DNA from: Bacteroidales bacterium
GTDB taxonomy: Bacteria; Bacteroidota; Bacteroidia; Bacteroidales; UBA4181
NCBI GenBank assembly: GCA_031270985.1
Contig: JAISWR010000146.1
Location: 1-36,797 of the forward strand
Reading direction: 5' to 3'
DNA length: 36,797 bases
A program made the position numbers and the translations under genes. The notes beneath the pieces were generated by a model. The model was not told the origin of the DNA. It made no database searches and saw only the letters and a list, made by a program, of their open reading frames with translations. Positions within the stretch are counted from its first letter, which is position 1. Every line of letters starts with the position of its first letter. Below are positions 23,352 to 32,402 of this stretch, one piece after another.

Positions 23352-23918
23352 TTATTTTTTCTTTCTGGTTTTGGTCGTTTCTACTCCTTTTGTCTTGGCT
23401 GTTTCTGTCCTTTTTGTTTTAGCTGTTTCCGCCCTTTTCGTTTTGGCTGTTTCCGCCCTTTTTGTTGCGGCTGTTTCTATTCTTTTTGTTGTGGCTGTTT
23501 CCGTCCTTTTTGTTGTGGTTGTTTCCGTCCTTTTCGTTACGGCTGTTTCTATTCTTTTTGTTGCGGTTGTTTCTACTCCCTTCGTCTTGGCTATTTCTAC
23601 TCCCGTGATAGGATTACGGTAATATACTTCACGGTCGATGTATTCCTGCAAGGCGAGTAATGCTGGTTTAGGGAGTTTTTCGTAGGAGCGGGATATTTCT
23701 ATTTGTTCGCGGTTTTCAAATACTTCTTCCAGATTATCGGTGAAGCCGGAAAATTCTTCCAGCCGGCGGTTCAGTTCCTGCTTGATTTCCACGCTGATCT
23801 GATTGGCGCGTTTGGCAACAATCGCAATAGTTTCATAAATATTTCTGGTATCTCCGTACAATTGACTCAAATCCCTTGTAATAGTGGTGACAGGCGTTTT
23901 TGATTTTTTAAAATCCAT
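23352..23918 (-). CDS. rpoZ: RNA polymerase omega / Rpb6-like subunit with octapeptide-repeat tail
   Basis: Residues 1-108 match the Bacteroidetes omega/Rpb6-type subunit: NIYETIAIVAKRANQISVEIKQEL, a glutamate-rich middle, and LLALQEYIDREVYYRNPITG. The family normally ends soon after this last motif. Here the protein continues to residue 188 with nine perfect-length octads of pattern x-x-T-K-(R/G)-x-E-T (110-181; for example AKTKGVET, TATKRIET, AATKRAET) and a final TKTRKKK. The tail is strongly charged, without aromatic residues, and probably disordered. The gene sits between bamD and coaBC, its usual place, which supports the identity. The tail's function is unknown. Confidence 0.85.
   Translation of the reverse strand: MDFKKSKTPVTTITRDLSQLYGDTRNIYETIAIVAKRANQISVEIKQELNRRLEEFSGFTDNLEEVFENREQIEISRSYEKLPKPALLALQEYIDREVYYRNPITGVEIAKTKGVETTATKRIETAVTKRTETTTTKRTETATTKRIETAATKRAETAKTKRAETAKTKRTETAKTKGVETTKTRKKK
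23376..23591 (-). repeat. Nine 24-bp tandem repeats encoding the octapeptide tail
   Basis: Nine in-frame 24-bp units (216 bp) encode x-x-T-K-(R/G)-x-E-T octads. The first and last units encode the same octad, AKTKGVET. Synonymous and a few non-synonymous changes distinguish the units, as expected for a slippage-expanded repeat under reading-frame selection. Confidence 0.9.
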
Positions 23919-23955
23919 GTTATTCGTATTAAATATTTGTTGTTTTTATGTTGAT

Positions 23956-24768
23956 TCAATTATCGTCTTCATCGGGGTTATTTCTGACTTTCAGGTAAGT
24001 GTCGGCATGTTCGTACATGCGTTGCGCTTCTTTGGCATAACCGCTTTGCGGAAATTCGCCGATGAACGAATAATATTCATCCACGGTAGCCTGATAACGT
24101 TCTTTCTGTTTTCCTTCCACGCTGTTTTCGGCAAGCAGGTAACTCGACTTCAACAGCAGAAACATCAGTTCTTCGCGGTGTTTGGTGTCCGGATAATCGT
24201 TCAGGCTGTTGTTTAATGCGACAATGGACGATTTGTACAGGCTGAGGTTGTAATACAGTTTTGCGCTGAGGTAAGATTTATCCACTAATTTGTCCTGCAT
24301 TTCCACGAAATATTTCAAAGCATCCTCTTTGTACTGCGAAGTGGGATAATGTCGCAGAAACAAGTCGAATATTTCGATGGCTGCGGCAGTCATATCCTGA
24401 TCCAGTTCCGGGCGCGGACTTTGCCGGTAGTAGCAATATCCCGTAAGAAATTCGCACTCTTCGGCAAAAGGAGACATCGGTGTGTTCTTGTAGTGCATGC
24501 TGAAATAATGAGAGGCGTTGAGATAGTCCTTTTGTTTGAAATGGCTCATTGCCTGATAATAGGCAACAGTATCCGCCTTGTTGGTACCACGGAATATCGC
24601 CACGATCTCGTCGAGCAATTGTCCTGCCCGCACATAATCGCCTCCGTTGTAATACTCAATGGCTTTTTTGTATTTCAACGCATAGTTGGAACTCTTGCGC
24701 AACCTTTCATACTGGCTGCACGAGGCGCACATAAACACGGCAAAAATGACGAAAAACGATTTTTTCAT
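23956..24768 (-). CDS. bamD: Outer-membrane assembly lipoprotein BamD
   Basis: The 270-residue lipoprotein belongs to the BamD/YfiO family of the Bam complex, which inserts beta-barrel proteins into the outer membrane. The signal MKKSFFVIFAVFMCASC ends in a lipobox Cys (residue 17), followed by SQYERLRKSSNY. TPR-type repeats follow (KAIEYYNGGDYVRAGQLLDEI, AIEIFDLFLRHYPTSQYKEDAL, SIVALNNSLNDYPDTKHREEL). The ORF track adds 16 residues upstream; the ATG at 24768 gives a correct lipoprotein signal. It is the first gene of the minus-strand cluster, with a -7 box at 24786-24793. Confidence 0.92.
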   Translation of the reverse strand: MKKSFFVIFAVFMCASCSQYERLRKSSNYALKYKKAIEYYNGGDYVRAGQLLDEIVAIFRGTNKADTVAYYQAMSHFKQKDYLNASHYFSMHYKNTPMSPFAEECEFLTGYCYYRQSPRPELDQDMTAAAIEIFDLFLRHYPTSQYKEDALKYFVEMQDKLVDKSYLSAKLYYNLSLYKSSIVALNNSLNDYPDTKHREELMFLLLKSSYLLAENSVEGKQKERYQATVDEYYSFIGEFPQSGYAKEAQRMYEHADTYLKVRNNPDEDDN

Positions 24769-24785
24769 GCAAAATAAATTCCGCA

Positions 24786-24793
24786 CAAAGATA
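24786..24793 (-). promoter_or_regulatory. -7 promoter element of the bamD cluster
   Basis: TATCTTTG on the minus strand, 18 bases before the bamD ATG. TTG lies 17 bases further upstream (24813-24811), slightly close for a -33 box. Confidence 0.6.
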
Positions 24794-24867
24794 TGAAAAA
24801 TTTCTGTAATCAACATAAAATTTACCGTATCGGGACTGAAATTTGTTCGATACGCGGATTTGTTGTG

Positions 24868-27633
24868 TCAATGTGCTTCCAGCCAGTTATTGCCTACTCC
24901 GACATCTACCGTCAAAGGGACGGACAGCGGATAGGCGTTTTCCATTTCACGGCGGACGATTTCTTTCACCTGTTCCAGTTCTGTTTGCAGCACGTCGAAC
25001 ACCAATTCGTCGTGTACCTGCAAAATCATTTTTGATTGCAGGCGTTGGCGGACAAAAGTGTCGTGGATGCGCACCATGGCGAGTTTGATGATGTCGGCGG
25101 CAGAGCCCTGTATGGGCGCATTGATGGCGTTGCGTTCTGCCATGCCGCGTACCACGGCGTTTGCCGAGAGAATGTCGGGCAGATAACGGCGGCGTCCCAT
25201 CAGGGTGGATACATAGCCACACTGTCGGGCGTTGTCAATGGATTGATTCATGTATTGCCGCACATCAGGATAGGCTTCAAAGTAGCCGGCAATGAGTTCC
25301 TGTGCTTCTGTGCGCGGAATACCCAGTCGCTGCGACAGTCCGAAAGCGGAAATGCCGTAAATGATGCCGAAATTGGCGGTTTTTGCTTTTCGCCGCATGT
25401 CCGGAGTGACGTCCGGTAGCGGGATGCCGTATATTTTTGCGGCGGTAGCTGTGTGGATGTCTTCATTGTTGCGGAATGCCTCCGTCATGTGCAAATCGTT
25501 GCTGACATGCGCCATCAGGCGAAGTTCGATTTGCGAATAGTCCGCCGAAAGCAGCAATCGTCCGCTGTTGCTTGCTATGAAAGCCTTACGGATTTCCCGT
25601 CCCCGTTCTTCACGGATGGGGATGTTTTGAAGATTGGGGTCGGTAGAGCTGAGCCGTCCGGTAGAAGTCACCGCTTGATTGAAAGAGGTGTGTATCTGTC
25701 CTGTGCGCGGATTTACCAGTTTGGGCAAGGCTTCAATGTAGGTGGACAGCAGTTTTTTCAGCCCCCTGTATTCCAGTATTTTCGGAATAATAGGATGTTT
25801 GTCACTTATGGCGGACAGCACCTCTTCGCTGGTGGAAAACTGTTTGGTCTTGGTTTTTCGCGTACGATCGCCCTTGTTGACGTCCAGTCGTACAAACAGC
25901 ACGTCGCCCAATTGTTTCGGGGACGCGATGTTGAACTGTACGCCTGCCATTTCATAAATTTCTTCTTCCAGCCTCTTGACGTCCTTTGTCAATGTTTGTC
26001 CCGATTCCGCCATTGCCTGTTCGTCTATCTTCACTCCTGTGGCTTCCATCTCGGTAAGCGCCTGTATCAGCGGCATTTCCACTGTGGCGGCTAATTCCGA
26101 CATGCCGTATTTTTCCAACTGTTCTTCCAGTTTTTCCTGCAAGCGGATAGATACGTCGGCGTCTTCGGCGGCATACGCCGCAATTTTTTCCAGCGGCACC
26201 TGACGCATGTTTAATTGTCCTTTGCCACTTTTGCCGATAAGGGTTTCGATTTCAACAGGTGCATAATCCAGATATTTCTCGGACAGATAGGTCATGTTGT
26301 GCCGCTGTTCGGGCTGGATGAGGTAATGAGCCAGCATCGTGTCGAACAGCGTTCCCTGCGTATTCACGCCATACTGTTTCAGGGTCAGGATGTCAAATTT
26401 CAGGTTCTGACCGATTTTCCGGATAAGGGGATTTTCAAACAGCGGCTTAAATTCGTCCGTTACCTGTTGCGCTTTTTCCCGTTCGGCGGGAACGGGGACA
26501 TACCAAGCCTCGTGGGGTTTCACGGCGAATGACATGCCCACAAGTTCGGTGTTGTATGTTTCCAGTCCGGTGGTTTCCGTGTCGAAACAGAATGATGGCT
26601 GCGCCTGCAACAGGGCAATGAGTTCCTTCCGTTTATCGGGCGTGTCGGCAATATGGTAGCGGTGTTCCACCGTGTCTATGTTTTGATATGCGCGTTCCTG
26701 TACATGGGCGGATTCTGCAGGAGCGACGTCAAAGAGGCTCAACTGTCGCGACACGGTTGTTTCTCCGCTTTCCATTCTGTTCAGGAGCGAACGGAAATTA
26801 AATTCCTTAAACAGTTCCTTCAGTTTGGCGTGGTCGGGTTGTTTTACGGCAAATTCTTCCTCGCGAAAATCCATCGGAACGTCGGTACTGATGGCGACCA
26901 GTTTTCGTGAGAGCAACAGTTCTTCGGTGTGTTCGATGATTTTATCCTTGTTGGCGCCTTTCACCGAAGCGATGTTTTCCAGCAACCGTTCCACCGATCC
27001 GAATTCCCGTATCAGTTGGGTAGCGCCCACTTCGCCGATACCTTTCACGCCCGGCACGTTGTCCGATTTGTCGCCCATGATGGCAAGCACCTCGACGAAC
27101 TGTTTCGGATAAGCCACTCCGTAAGTTTCGCAAATTTTTGCCGTGTTGAGAATTTCCGCGTCTTTTCCGGAACGTGCGGGTTTGTACATGTAGATATGGT
27201 CGGTCACCAACTGTGCATAATCCTTATCGGGCGTCATCATATATACGTCGAATCCCTGTGCCGCCGCCTTTTGCGCGATGGTGCCGATAACGTCATCGGC
27301 TTCGTAGCCCGCATATTCGATGATGGGGATACGGTAGGCGTCTATCAGTTCCCTGATGCGCGGTACAGATTTCTTGATTTCTTCGGGGGTTTCCTCGCGT
27401 TGCGCCTTGTATTCGGCATACATCTCATGGCGGAACGTGGGCGACGACGGGTCAAACGCTACTGCAATGTGTGTCGGACGCTCTTTATGCAGCACTTCCT
27501 CCAGCGTATTGACAAAACCAAAGACAGTGGAAGTGTTGAATCCGGACGAATTGAACATTGGCGTGCGGATTAAAGCGTAATACGCGCGATATATCAGGGC
27601 ATAGGCATCCAGCAGGAACAATTTTTTACGCAT
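24868..27633 (-). CDS. polA: DNA polymerase I
   Basis: This 921-residue enzyme has all three domains. The 5'-3' exonuclease (about 1-290) shows DAYALIYRAYYAL and GYEADDVIGTIA. The 3'-5' exonuclease (about 310-510) is intact, with FDTETTGL, GQNLKFDILTL and YAAEDADVS. The polymerase domain (about 540-921) has motif A DYSQIELR, motif B RRKAKTANFGIIYG and motif C VHDELVFDV. It fills gaps after Okazaki primer removal and in excision repair. The ORF-track start at 27717 adds 28 residues upstream of, and across, the -7 box at 27658-27665; the ATG at 27633 fits the family N-terminus. Confidence 0.97.
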   Translation of the reverse strand: MRKKLFLLDAYALIYRAYYALIRTPMFNSSGFNTSTVFGFVNTLEEVLHKERPTHIAVAFDPSSPTFRHEMYAEYKAQREETPEEIKKSVPRIRELIDAYRIPIIEYAGYEADDVIGTIAQKAAAQGFDVYMMTPDKDYAQLVTDHIYMYKPARSGKDAEILNTAKICETYGVAYPKQFVEVLAIMGDKSDNVPGVKGIGEVGATQLIREFGSVERLLENIASVKGANKDKIIEHTEELLLSRKLVAISTDVPMDFREEEFAVKQPDHAKLKELFKEFNFRSLLNRMESGETTVSRQLSLFDVAPAESAHVQERAYQNIDTVEHRYHIADTPDKRKELIALLQAQPSFCFDTETTGLETYNTELVGMSFAVKPHEAWYVPVPAEREKAQQVTDEFKPLFENPLIRKIGQNLKFDILTLKQYGVNTQGTLFDTMLAHYLIQPEQRHNMTYLSEKYLDYAPVEIETLIGKSGKGQLNMRQVPLEKIAAYAAEDADVSIRLQEKLEEQLEKYGMSELAATVEMPLIQALTEMEATGVKIDEQAMAESGQTLTKDVKRLEEEIYEMAGVQFNIASPKQLGDVLFVRLDVNKGDRTRKTKTKQFSTSEEVLSAISDKHPIIPKILEYRGLKKLLSTYIEALPKLVNPRTGQIHTSFNQAVTSTGRLSSTDPNLQNIPIREERGREIRKAFIASNSGRLLLSADYSQIELRLMAHVSNDLHMTEAFRNNEDIHTATAAKIYGIPLPDVTPDMRRKAKTANFGIIYGISAFGLSQRLGIPRTEAQELIAGYFEAYPDVRQYMNQSIDNARQCGYVSTLMGRRRYLPDILSANAVVRGMAERNAINAPIQGSAADIIKLAMVRIHDTFVRQRLQSKMILQVHDELVFDVLQTELEQVKEIVRREMENAYPLSVPLTVDVGVGNNWLEAH

Positions 27634-27657
27634 AGAAATACATATAATGATAAAGTA

Positions 27658-27665
27658 CAAAAGTA
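27658..27665 (-). promoter_or_regulatory. -7 promoter element of polA
   Basis: TACTTTTG on the minus strand, 24 bases before the polA ATG. The nearest TTTG upstream is 24 bases away, a little too far, so only the -7 box is claimed. It decides the polA start. Confidence 0.55.
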
Positions 27666-27761
27666 CGGAAAAGATAGGATAGTTTTCCCCAAAAATTGGA
27701 CTACGTCCGAATTTCAATTTTATCTTTTTTTGTTTTTCAAAAATAAATTTGTATTAAGGGG

Positions 27762-29273
27762 TTATCCGGATATTTTTTTAATGTCGTCAATATACTGTCG
27801 ATCGTTGGACAGACGCGGCACTTTGTGCTGACCGCCCAATTTTTTGCAGCTTTTCATCCATTTATAGAAAGTTCCGCGCGGCATGATGCGCACAATGGGC
27901 ATACGCAAGGTGATGTTTTTGCTGCGTTTTGCTTCGTAATCGGAATTGAGTGCGCAGAGCGCCGTGTCCAGCATGCGTGTAAATTCATCCGGATTTTCGG
28001 GTTGTTTTTCAAACTCTATCAGCCACTCGTGAGCGCCGTTGGTATGGCTATCCATATACACCGGTCCGGCGGTATATTCCGCGATGGAAGCGCCTGTGGC
28101 TTTGCAGGCTTCCAGCAGGGCTTTTTCGGCATTGTCCACAATCACTTCTTCGCCGAATGCGTTGATGAATTGCCTGGTGCGTCCGGAGATTTTGATTTTG
28201 TGCGGATACAGCGAGGTGAACACCACCGTGTCGCCGATGATGTAACGCCACAGACCGCTGTTGGTGGAGATTACCACCGCATAGTTTTTTCCCGCTTCCA
28301 CTTCGCGAATGGTCAATACGTCGGGTGACGGGCTACCGATTTGTTCCATTGGCACAAATTCAAAAAAAACATGATAATCCAGCATCAACAGCATATCGTC
28401 GCTGTCGGGATTGTCCTGCAAGGCAAAAAAGCCCTCCGAAGCGTTGTAGGTTTCCAGATAATGCATACGGTTGGACGGAAACAGTTTACGGTACTGATCC
28501 CTGTAAGGGAGGAAACTTACGCCGCCGTGTATGAACAACTCCATGTTGGGCCACACTTCCAGCATGTTGCTTTTACCGGTGCGCATCAGGATATATTTCA
28601 TCAGCGCCATGTTCCATGAAGGCACTCCCGTGAAAGACACCACATTTTGCCTGACGGACGTTTCGGCAATGCATTCCAGTTTCCGTTCAAAATCGCCCAG
28701 TAATGCTATTTTTTTGGAAGGGGTGCGCAGAAAGTTTGCCCAACGAGGGATGTTTTCAATCATCACCGCAGACAGGTCGCCGTAAAAAGTGTGGTTGGCC
28801 GCATTATCAATCTGATGGCTGCCGCCCAGTGTCAGCGTTTTTCCTGCGAACAGCTTCGTGTCGGGATACTGCCGGCAATATATCGCCAGCACATCGTGTC
28901 CGCCGCGGTAATGGCATCCGAATAGTGCGTCGTGGGTAACGGGTACGAATTTGCTTTTGTTGTCCGTAGTGCCGGACGATTTGGCAAACCATTGCGTAGC
29001 GCCGCGCCACAACACATCTCTTTCGCCGCTGCGAACACGGTCTATATGGGGTTTAAGGTCTTCGTAGGTCTGAAGAGGCAATCTTTTTTGGAAATCGGCA
29101 ATGGTACGGATAGTGTTGAAAGCATACTGTCTGCCCCATTTTGTGTGCTGAGCCTGTTGTATCAATTGAATCCACATTTCTTCCTGAATTTCGCCGGGAT
29201 ATTTCCTAAAACGCTCAATTTGCTTGAGTCTTCCTGCATAAGCGAGATCGATAAGAGAGTTGATAATTGACAT
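27762..29273 (-). CDS. GH3-family adenylate-forming enzyme
   Basis: The 503-residue protein belongs to the GH3 (auxin-responsive) family. In plants these enzymes join amino acids to acyl hormones through acyl-adenylates; bacterial members have unknown substrates. Visible motifs are the ATP loop FAKSSGTTDNKSKFVPVT (about residues 92-110), ETYNASEGFFALQ in the active centre, and the Asp region WRYIIGDTVVFTS. Length and layout match bacterial family members. It is a single-gene unit upstream of polA on the same strand with 128 bases between them, so cotranscription is not clear. A -7 box lies at 29300-29307. Whether it acts on fatty, aromatic or peptide-like acids cannot be told. Confidence 0.85.
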   Translation of the reverse strand: MSIINSLIDLAYAGRLKQIERFRKYPGEIQEEMWIQLIQQAQHTKWGRQYAFNTIRTIADFQKRLPLQTYEDLKPHIDRVRSGERDVLWRGATQWFAKSSGTTDNKSKFVPVTHDALFGCHYRGGHDVLAIYCRQYPDTKLFAGKTLTLGGSHQIDNAANHTFYGDLSAVMIENIPRWANFLRTPSKKIALLGDFERKLECIAETSVRQNVVSFTGVPSWNMALMKYILMRTGKSNMLEVWPNMELFIHGGVSFLPYRDQYRKLFPSNRMHYLETYNASEGFFALQDNPDSDDMLLMLDYHVFFEFVPMEQIGSPSPDVLTIREVEAGKNYAVVISTNSGLWRYIIGDTVVFTSLYPHKIKISGRTRQFINAFGEEVIVDNAEKALLEACKATGASIAEYTAGPVYMDSHTNGAHEWLIEFEKQPENPDEFTRMLDTALCALNSDYEAKRSKNITLRMPIVRIMPRGTFYKWMKSCKKLGGQHKVPRLSNDRQYIDDIKKISG

Positions 29274-29299
29274 AAATTCGGTTATCTGAAAAAACGGCT

Positions 29300-29307
29300 C
29301 AAAAATA
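29300..29307 (-). promoter_or_regulatory. -7 promoter element of the GH3-family gene
   Basis: TATTTTTG on the minus strand, 26 bases upstream of the ATG at 29273. The sequence further upstream is a low-complexity AATTGAAAACTG run with no clear -33 box. Confidence 0.5.
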
Positions 29308-29397
29308 CTTATAAAAATTGAAAACTGAAAATTGAAAAAAGGAAAGTACGATTTTTTGCAAGCGCGTTAATCCTTTATCAAAAAAGATGCCCGAAAA

Positions 29398-29429
29398 TTT
29401 GTCACATTAAAATAGAAATGATAATTTCG
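29398..29429 (+). promoter_or_regulatory. Promoter of the M23 peptidase / FAD oxidoreductase unit
   Basis: TTTG (29398-29401), 20 bases, TAATTTCG (29422-29429), one mismatch from the -7 consensus. It places the transcript start near 29436, so the ORF-track start at 29418 is excluded and the ATG at 29448 used. Confidence 0.6.
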
Positions 29430-29447
29430 TGCCCAAATAATTTAATC

Positions 29448-30329
29448 ATGAGCGTATCAAAGGCTGGAACGCTGCTTACCGTGCTGTTGCTTTGTAAAAC
29501 GGTATGCGGTCAACTGTTGATAGAAAACATTCCCCCTCCGGTCATGTTGCGGGAGGCGGAAATTTCATTGGAAGAAGATGAGATCGGAATTGATTCGCTC
29601 ATCCATTTGTCGCCGGAAAATCTCACGGATTCTACGAGAATTCCTGCAGCAAAGACATATTCTTATGTGTGGAACAATCAACTGGTGAATCCTTACGGGC
29701 AGAGAGTGTCCGAAATGACCGATACCGTGTTGATTGATTTTTCCCGATATTGCCATCCCAATAAAAACGTGGTCACTTCGGATTTTGGTTTCCGCAACGG
29801 CTGGCGTTTTCATTACGGGATTGACACCCGTTTGAAAGTAGGCGATTCCATTTGCAGTTCGTTTGACGGAATGGTGCGCATCGTCAGGCGTGGACGCGCA
29901 TACGGCAATTATGTAGTTATCCGGCATTTCAACGGGCTTGAAACCGTGTATGCGCATCTCAGCAAAACACTGGTGAAGGTCAATCAGATTGTGCGGTCGG
30001 GCGAGATAATTGCGCTGGGCGGCAACACCGGACGTTCCACCGGCCCGCACCTGCATTACGAAATCCGCTATCTCGGACAGCCGATTCCTCCCCGCGATTT
30101 GATCAACTGGGAGGACTACACGGCACGATACAGGATTGTGGACATGTGTGCGCAATATTTCACTTATGTCGCCGAAGTGGAGCAAATCCGCTATTATACG
30201 GTCAGAAAAGGCGATACCTTGTCGGGAATTTCGCGAAAAACCGGTGTCAGCATCAGCAAGATATGCCAGTTGAACAACATCCGCAAGACATCCATCCTGC
30301 GCATCGGGCAAAGATTAAGATTCACATGA
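29448..30329 (+). CDS. M23 family metallopeptidase with C-terminal LysM domain
   Basis: This 293-residue exported protein starts with a signal peptide (about 1-21, ending in CKTVCG before QLL). The M23 peptidase domain (about 105-215) has the zinc ligands His122 and Asp126 in FHYGID and His203 in GPHLHYE, and NYVVIRHFNGLETVYAHL in between. A LysM domain (249-292, YYTVRKGDTLSGISRKTGVS) binds peptidoglycan glycan chains. It probably cuts stem-peptide cross-links during cell-wall growth or division, or acts as an activator in the envelope. LysM behind M23 is the reverse of the common NlpD order. Nine bases separate it from the FAD oxidoreductase gene. Confidence 0.9.
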   Translation: MSVSKAGTLLTVLLLCKTVCGQLLIENIPPPVMLREAEISLEEDEIGIDSLIHLSPENLTDSTRIPAAKTYSYVWNNQLVNPYGQRVSEMTDTVLIDFSRYCHPNKNVVTSDFGFRNGWRFHYGIDTRLKVGDSICSSFDGMVRIVRRGRAYGNYVVIRHFNGLETVYAHLSKTLVKVNQIVRSGEIIALGGNTGRSTGPHLHYEIRYLGQPIPPRDLINWEDYTARYRIVDMCAQYFTYVAEVEQIRYYTVRKGDTLSGISRKTGVSISKICQLNNIRKTSILRIGQRLRFT

Positions 30330-30338
30330 TGAGCCATC

Positions 30339-32288
30339 ATGCCGATACACATTGACATACACGGATATTCCGTTGAAATATTCTCGTTCCACACCATAGT
30401 GGTGGGTAGCGGTGCGGCAGGATTGAACGCTGCTGACAGCCTGTACGGTTACGGGCAGAGAAACATCGCCGTAGTGACCGAAGGGTTGCAGATGGGCGTC
30501 AGCCGTAACGCGGGATCGGACAAGCAGACCTATTACAAACTGACCCTTGCGGGCGACAGTGCGGACAGTGTGGCAGACATGGCGCAAACGCTGTTCTCCG
30601 GAGGGTGCATGCACGGCGATTTGGCGTTGTGCGAAGCAGCATTGTCGGTGCAGGCGTTTTACAAGTTGGTAGGCATCGGAGTCCCTTTTCCGCACAACCG
30701 TTACGGCGAATATGTCGGCTACAAAACCGACCACGACCCTTACCGGAGGGCTACCAGCGCCGGTCCGCTGACCTCCAGATATATGACCGAAAAACTCGAA
30801 GCGCAGGTAAAAACGAAAGGCATCAGGATTTTCGACGGGTACAAGGTGATAGGCATCGTCACAGATAACGGAGAATGTAAGGGATTGATAGCCCTGAACA
30901 AACGGCAGTTGCACCCGAAAGACGGCATGTTTGTCCTTTTCAACTGTACCAACGTGGTGTTTGCCGCCGGCGGACCCGCCGGCTTATACCGTTGCAGCGT
31001 GTATCCGGAGAGTCAAACGGGCGCTTCCGGCGTTGCTTTCGAAGCAGGCGTGCGGGGATGCAATCTCACAGAGTGGCAATACGGCATTGCTTCCGTCCGT
31101 TTTCGCTGGAATCTTTCCGGAAGTTACCAGCAAGTGCTGCCCCGCTACGTGTCCACCGACAGAAACGGCAATGATGCCTGCGAGTTGTCTGCCGCCGCTT
31201 TTTTCCATCCTTCTCAAATGCTCAACAACATTTTCCTGAAAGGCTACCAGTGGCCCTTTGATGCGCGCAAAATCGAAAATTGCGGCTCGTCGCTCATTGA
31301 TTGGCTGGTGTATCGGGAAATACGGGAAAGAGGAAGGCGGGTCTTTCTGGATTACACGCACAATCCGTCGGCATTGCAGGCGGATTTCGGCAATTTGGGG
31401 ACGGAAGCCCGCGCTTATCTGGAGACGTCGGGCGCATTGCAGGCAACGCCCTTCGAGCGGCTGGCGCACCTCAACCCTTCCGCCATTGACCTCTACCGTA
31501 CCCACGGCATTGACCTGTCTGCGGAAATGCTGGAGATTGCGGTATGCGCCCAGCACAACAACGGCGGCCTTGCCGTCAACTGTTGGTGGGAAACCAACCT
31601 GAAGCATTTTTTCGCGGTGGGAGAAGCAGCAGGTACGCACGGCGTGTATCGACCCGGAGGCAGCGCGTTAAATGCAGGACAGGTGGGCGGCACACGCGCC
31701 GCCATGTACATTGCACACAATTATACGGATGACGCCCCCTCTGCAGATGATTTCATTCGCCTTGCCGAAAATATGCTGACGCGCAAAATACAACTTGCAG
31801 AACGGATGTTGAACAACCACAAAGGCGACAACGTTCGGAAGATTCGTTCAGCCATAGGCGACAGCATGTCGAAATACGCGGCGCATGTCCGGAAAACCGG
31901 AGACATCCGCAAGGTGATGGAAGAAGCGCAATCGCAACTTGCCGGCGTTGCGGAACAAACAACGCTTGCCGGCGCTCACGAACTGGCGGATGCCTTTGAA
32001 AACATTGACCTGATCACCGCGCAATATGTGTACACCTGCGCCATGTGCGATTATGCCGCGAACGGAGGAGGCAGTCGCGGTTCGTATCTGGTGTGTGCGG
32101 ATGGCGACACAGATGCGGACTTACCCGCCTTTGTCCCCTGCAATGAAAAATTATACGGCATGATACAGGAAATCATATACCGGCAGGGAATCTGCCACAC
32201 GGCATGGACAAACGTCCGTCCCATCCCTCGAAGCGATGACTGGTTTGAAAACGTGTGGAAGGACTATCTCTCGAACAACCAATATTGA
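30339..32288 (+). CDS. FAD-dependent oxidoreductase (fumarate reductase / aspartate oxidase flavoprotein-like)
   Basis: The 649-residue protein has the FAD-binding N-terminus HTIVVGSGAAGLNAADSL (about 18-35) and a second dinucleotide contact region, VVFAAGGPAGLY. The C-terminal FAD-contact motif FFAVGEAAGTHGVYRPGGSALNAGQVGG is like that of succinate dehydrogenase, fumarate reductase and L-aspartate oxidase flavoproteins. A helical C-terminal domain follows. The family catalyses hydride transfer to or from a carboxylic acid, but the substrate here is not evident, and no iron-sulfur or membrane subunit is adjacent. It has no signal peptide. It is cotranscribed with the M23/LysM gene by spacing (9 bases); the functional link is unclear. 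Confidence 0.75.
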   Translation: MPIHIDIHGYSVEIFSFHTIVVGSGAAGLNAADSLYGYGQRNIAVVTEGLQMGVSRNAGSDKQTYYKLTLAGDSADSVADMAQTLFSGGCMHGDLALCEAALSVQAFYKLVGIGVPFPHNRYGEYVGYKTDHDPYRRATSAGPLTSRYMTEKLEAQVKTKGIRIFDGYKVIGIVTDNGECKGLIALNKRQLHPKDGMFVLFNCTNVVFAAGGPAGLYRCSVYPESQTGASGVAFEAGVRGCNLTEWQYGIASVRFRWNLSGSYQQVLPRYVSTDRNGNDACELSAAAFFHPSQMLNNIFLKGYQWPFDARKIENCGSSLIDWLVYREIRERGRRVFLDYTHNPSALQADFGNLGTEARAYLETSGALQATPFERLAHLNPSAIDLYRTHGIDLSAEMLEIAVCAQHNNGGLAVNCWWETNLKHFFAVGEAAGTHGVYRPGGSALNAGQVGGTRAAMYIAHNYTDDAPSADDFIRLAENMLTRKIQLAERMLNNHKGDNVRKIRSAIGDSMSKYAAHVRKTGDIRKVMEEAQSQLAGVAEQTTLAGAHELADAFENIDLITAQYVYTCAMCDYAANGGGSRGSYLVCADGDTDADLPAFVPCNEKLYGMIQEIIYRQGICHTAWTNVRPIPRSDDWFENVWKDYLSNNQY

Positions 32289-32369
32289 ACATCTGTGAGT
32301 TACCCATTGTTCTATACTTGCTCGGAAGATAAAATTTGCACATTTTTTCATGGCTATCATTATTTTATG

Positions 32370-32377
32370 TAATTTTG
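32370..32377 (+). promoter_or_regulatory. -7 promoter element of guaA
   Basis: TAATTTTG matches TAnnTTTG, 25 bases before the ATG at 32403. No clear -33 TTTG at the expected distance. Confidence 0.5.
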
Positions 32378-32402
32378 TCAGCATCATATTGAGTTGTCTG
32401 TT

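Noticed and set aside
22900-23622. 240-residue plus-strand ORF ending in a hydrophobic repeat
   Set aside because: Its LFVLAVSALFV-like repeat is only the antisense reading of the octapeptide repeats of the omega-like subunit, and the rest is a coaBC shadow.
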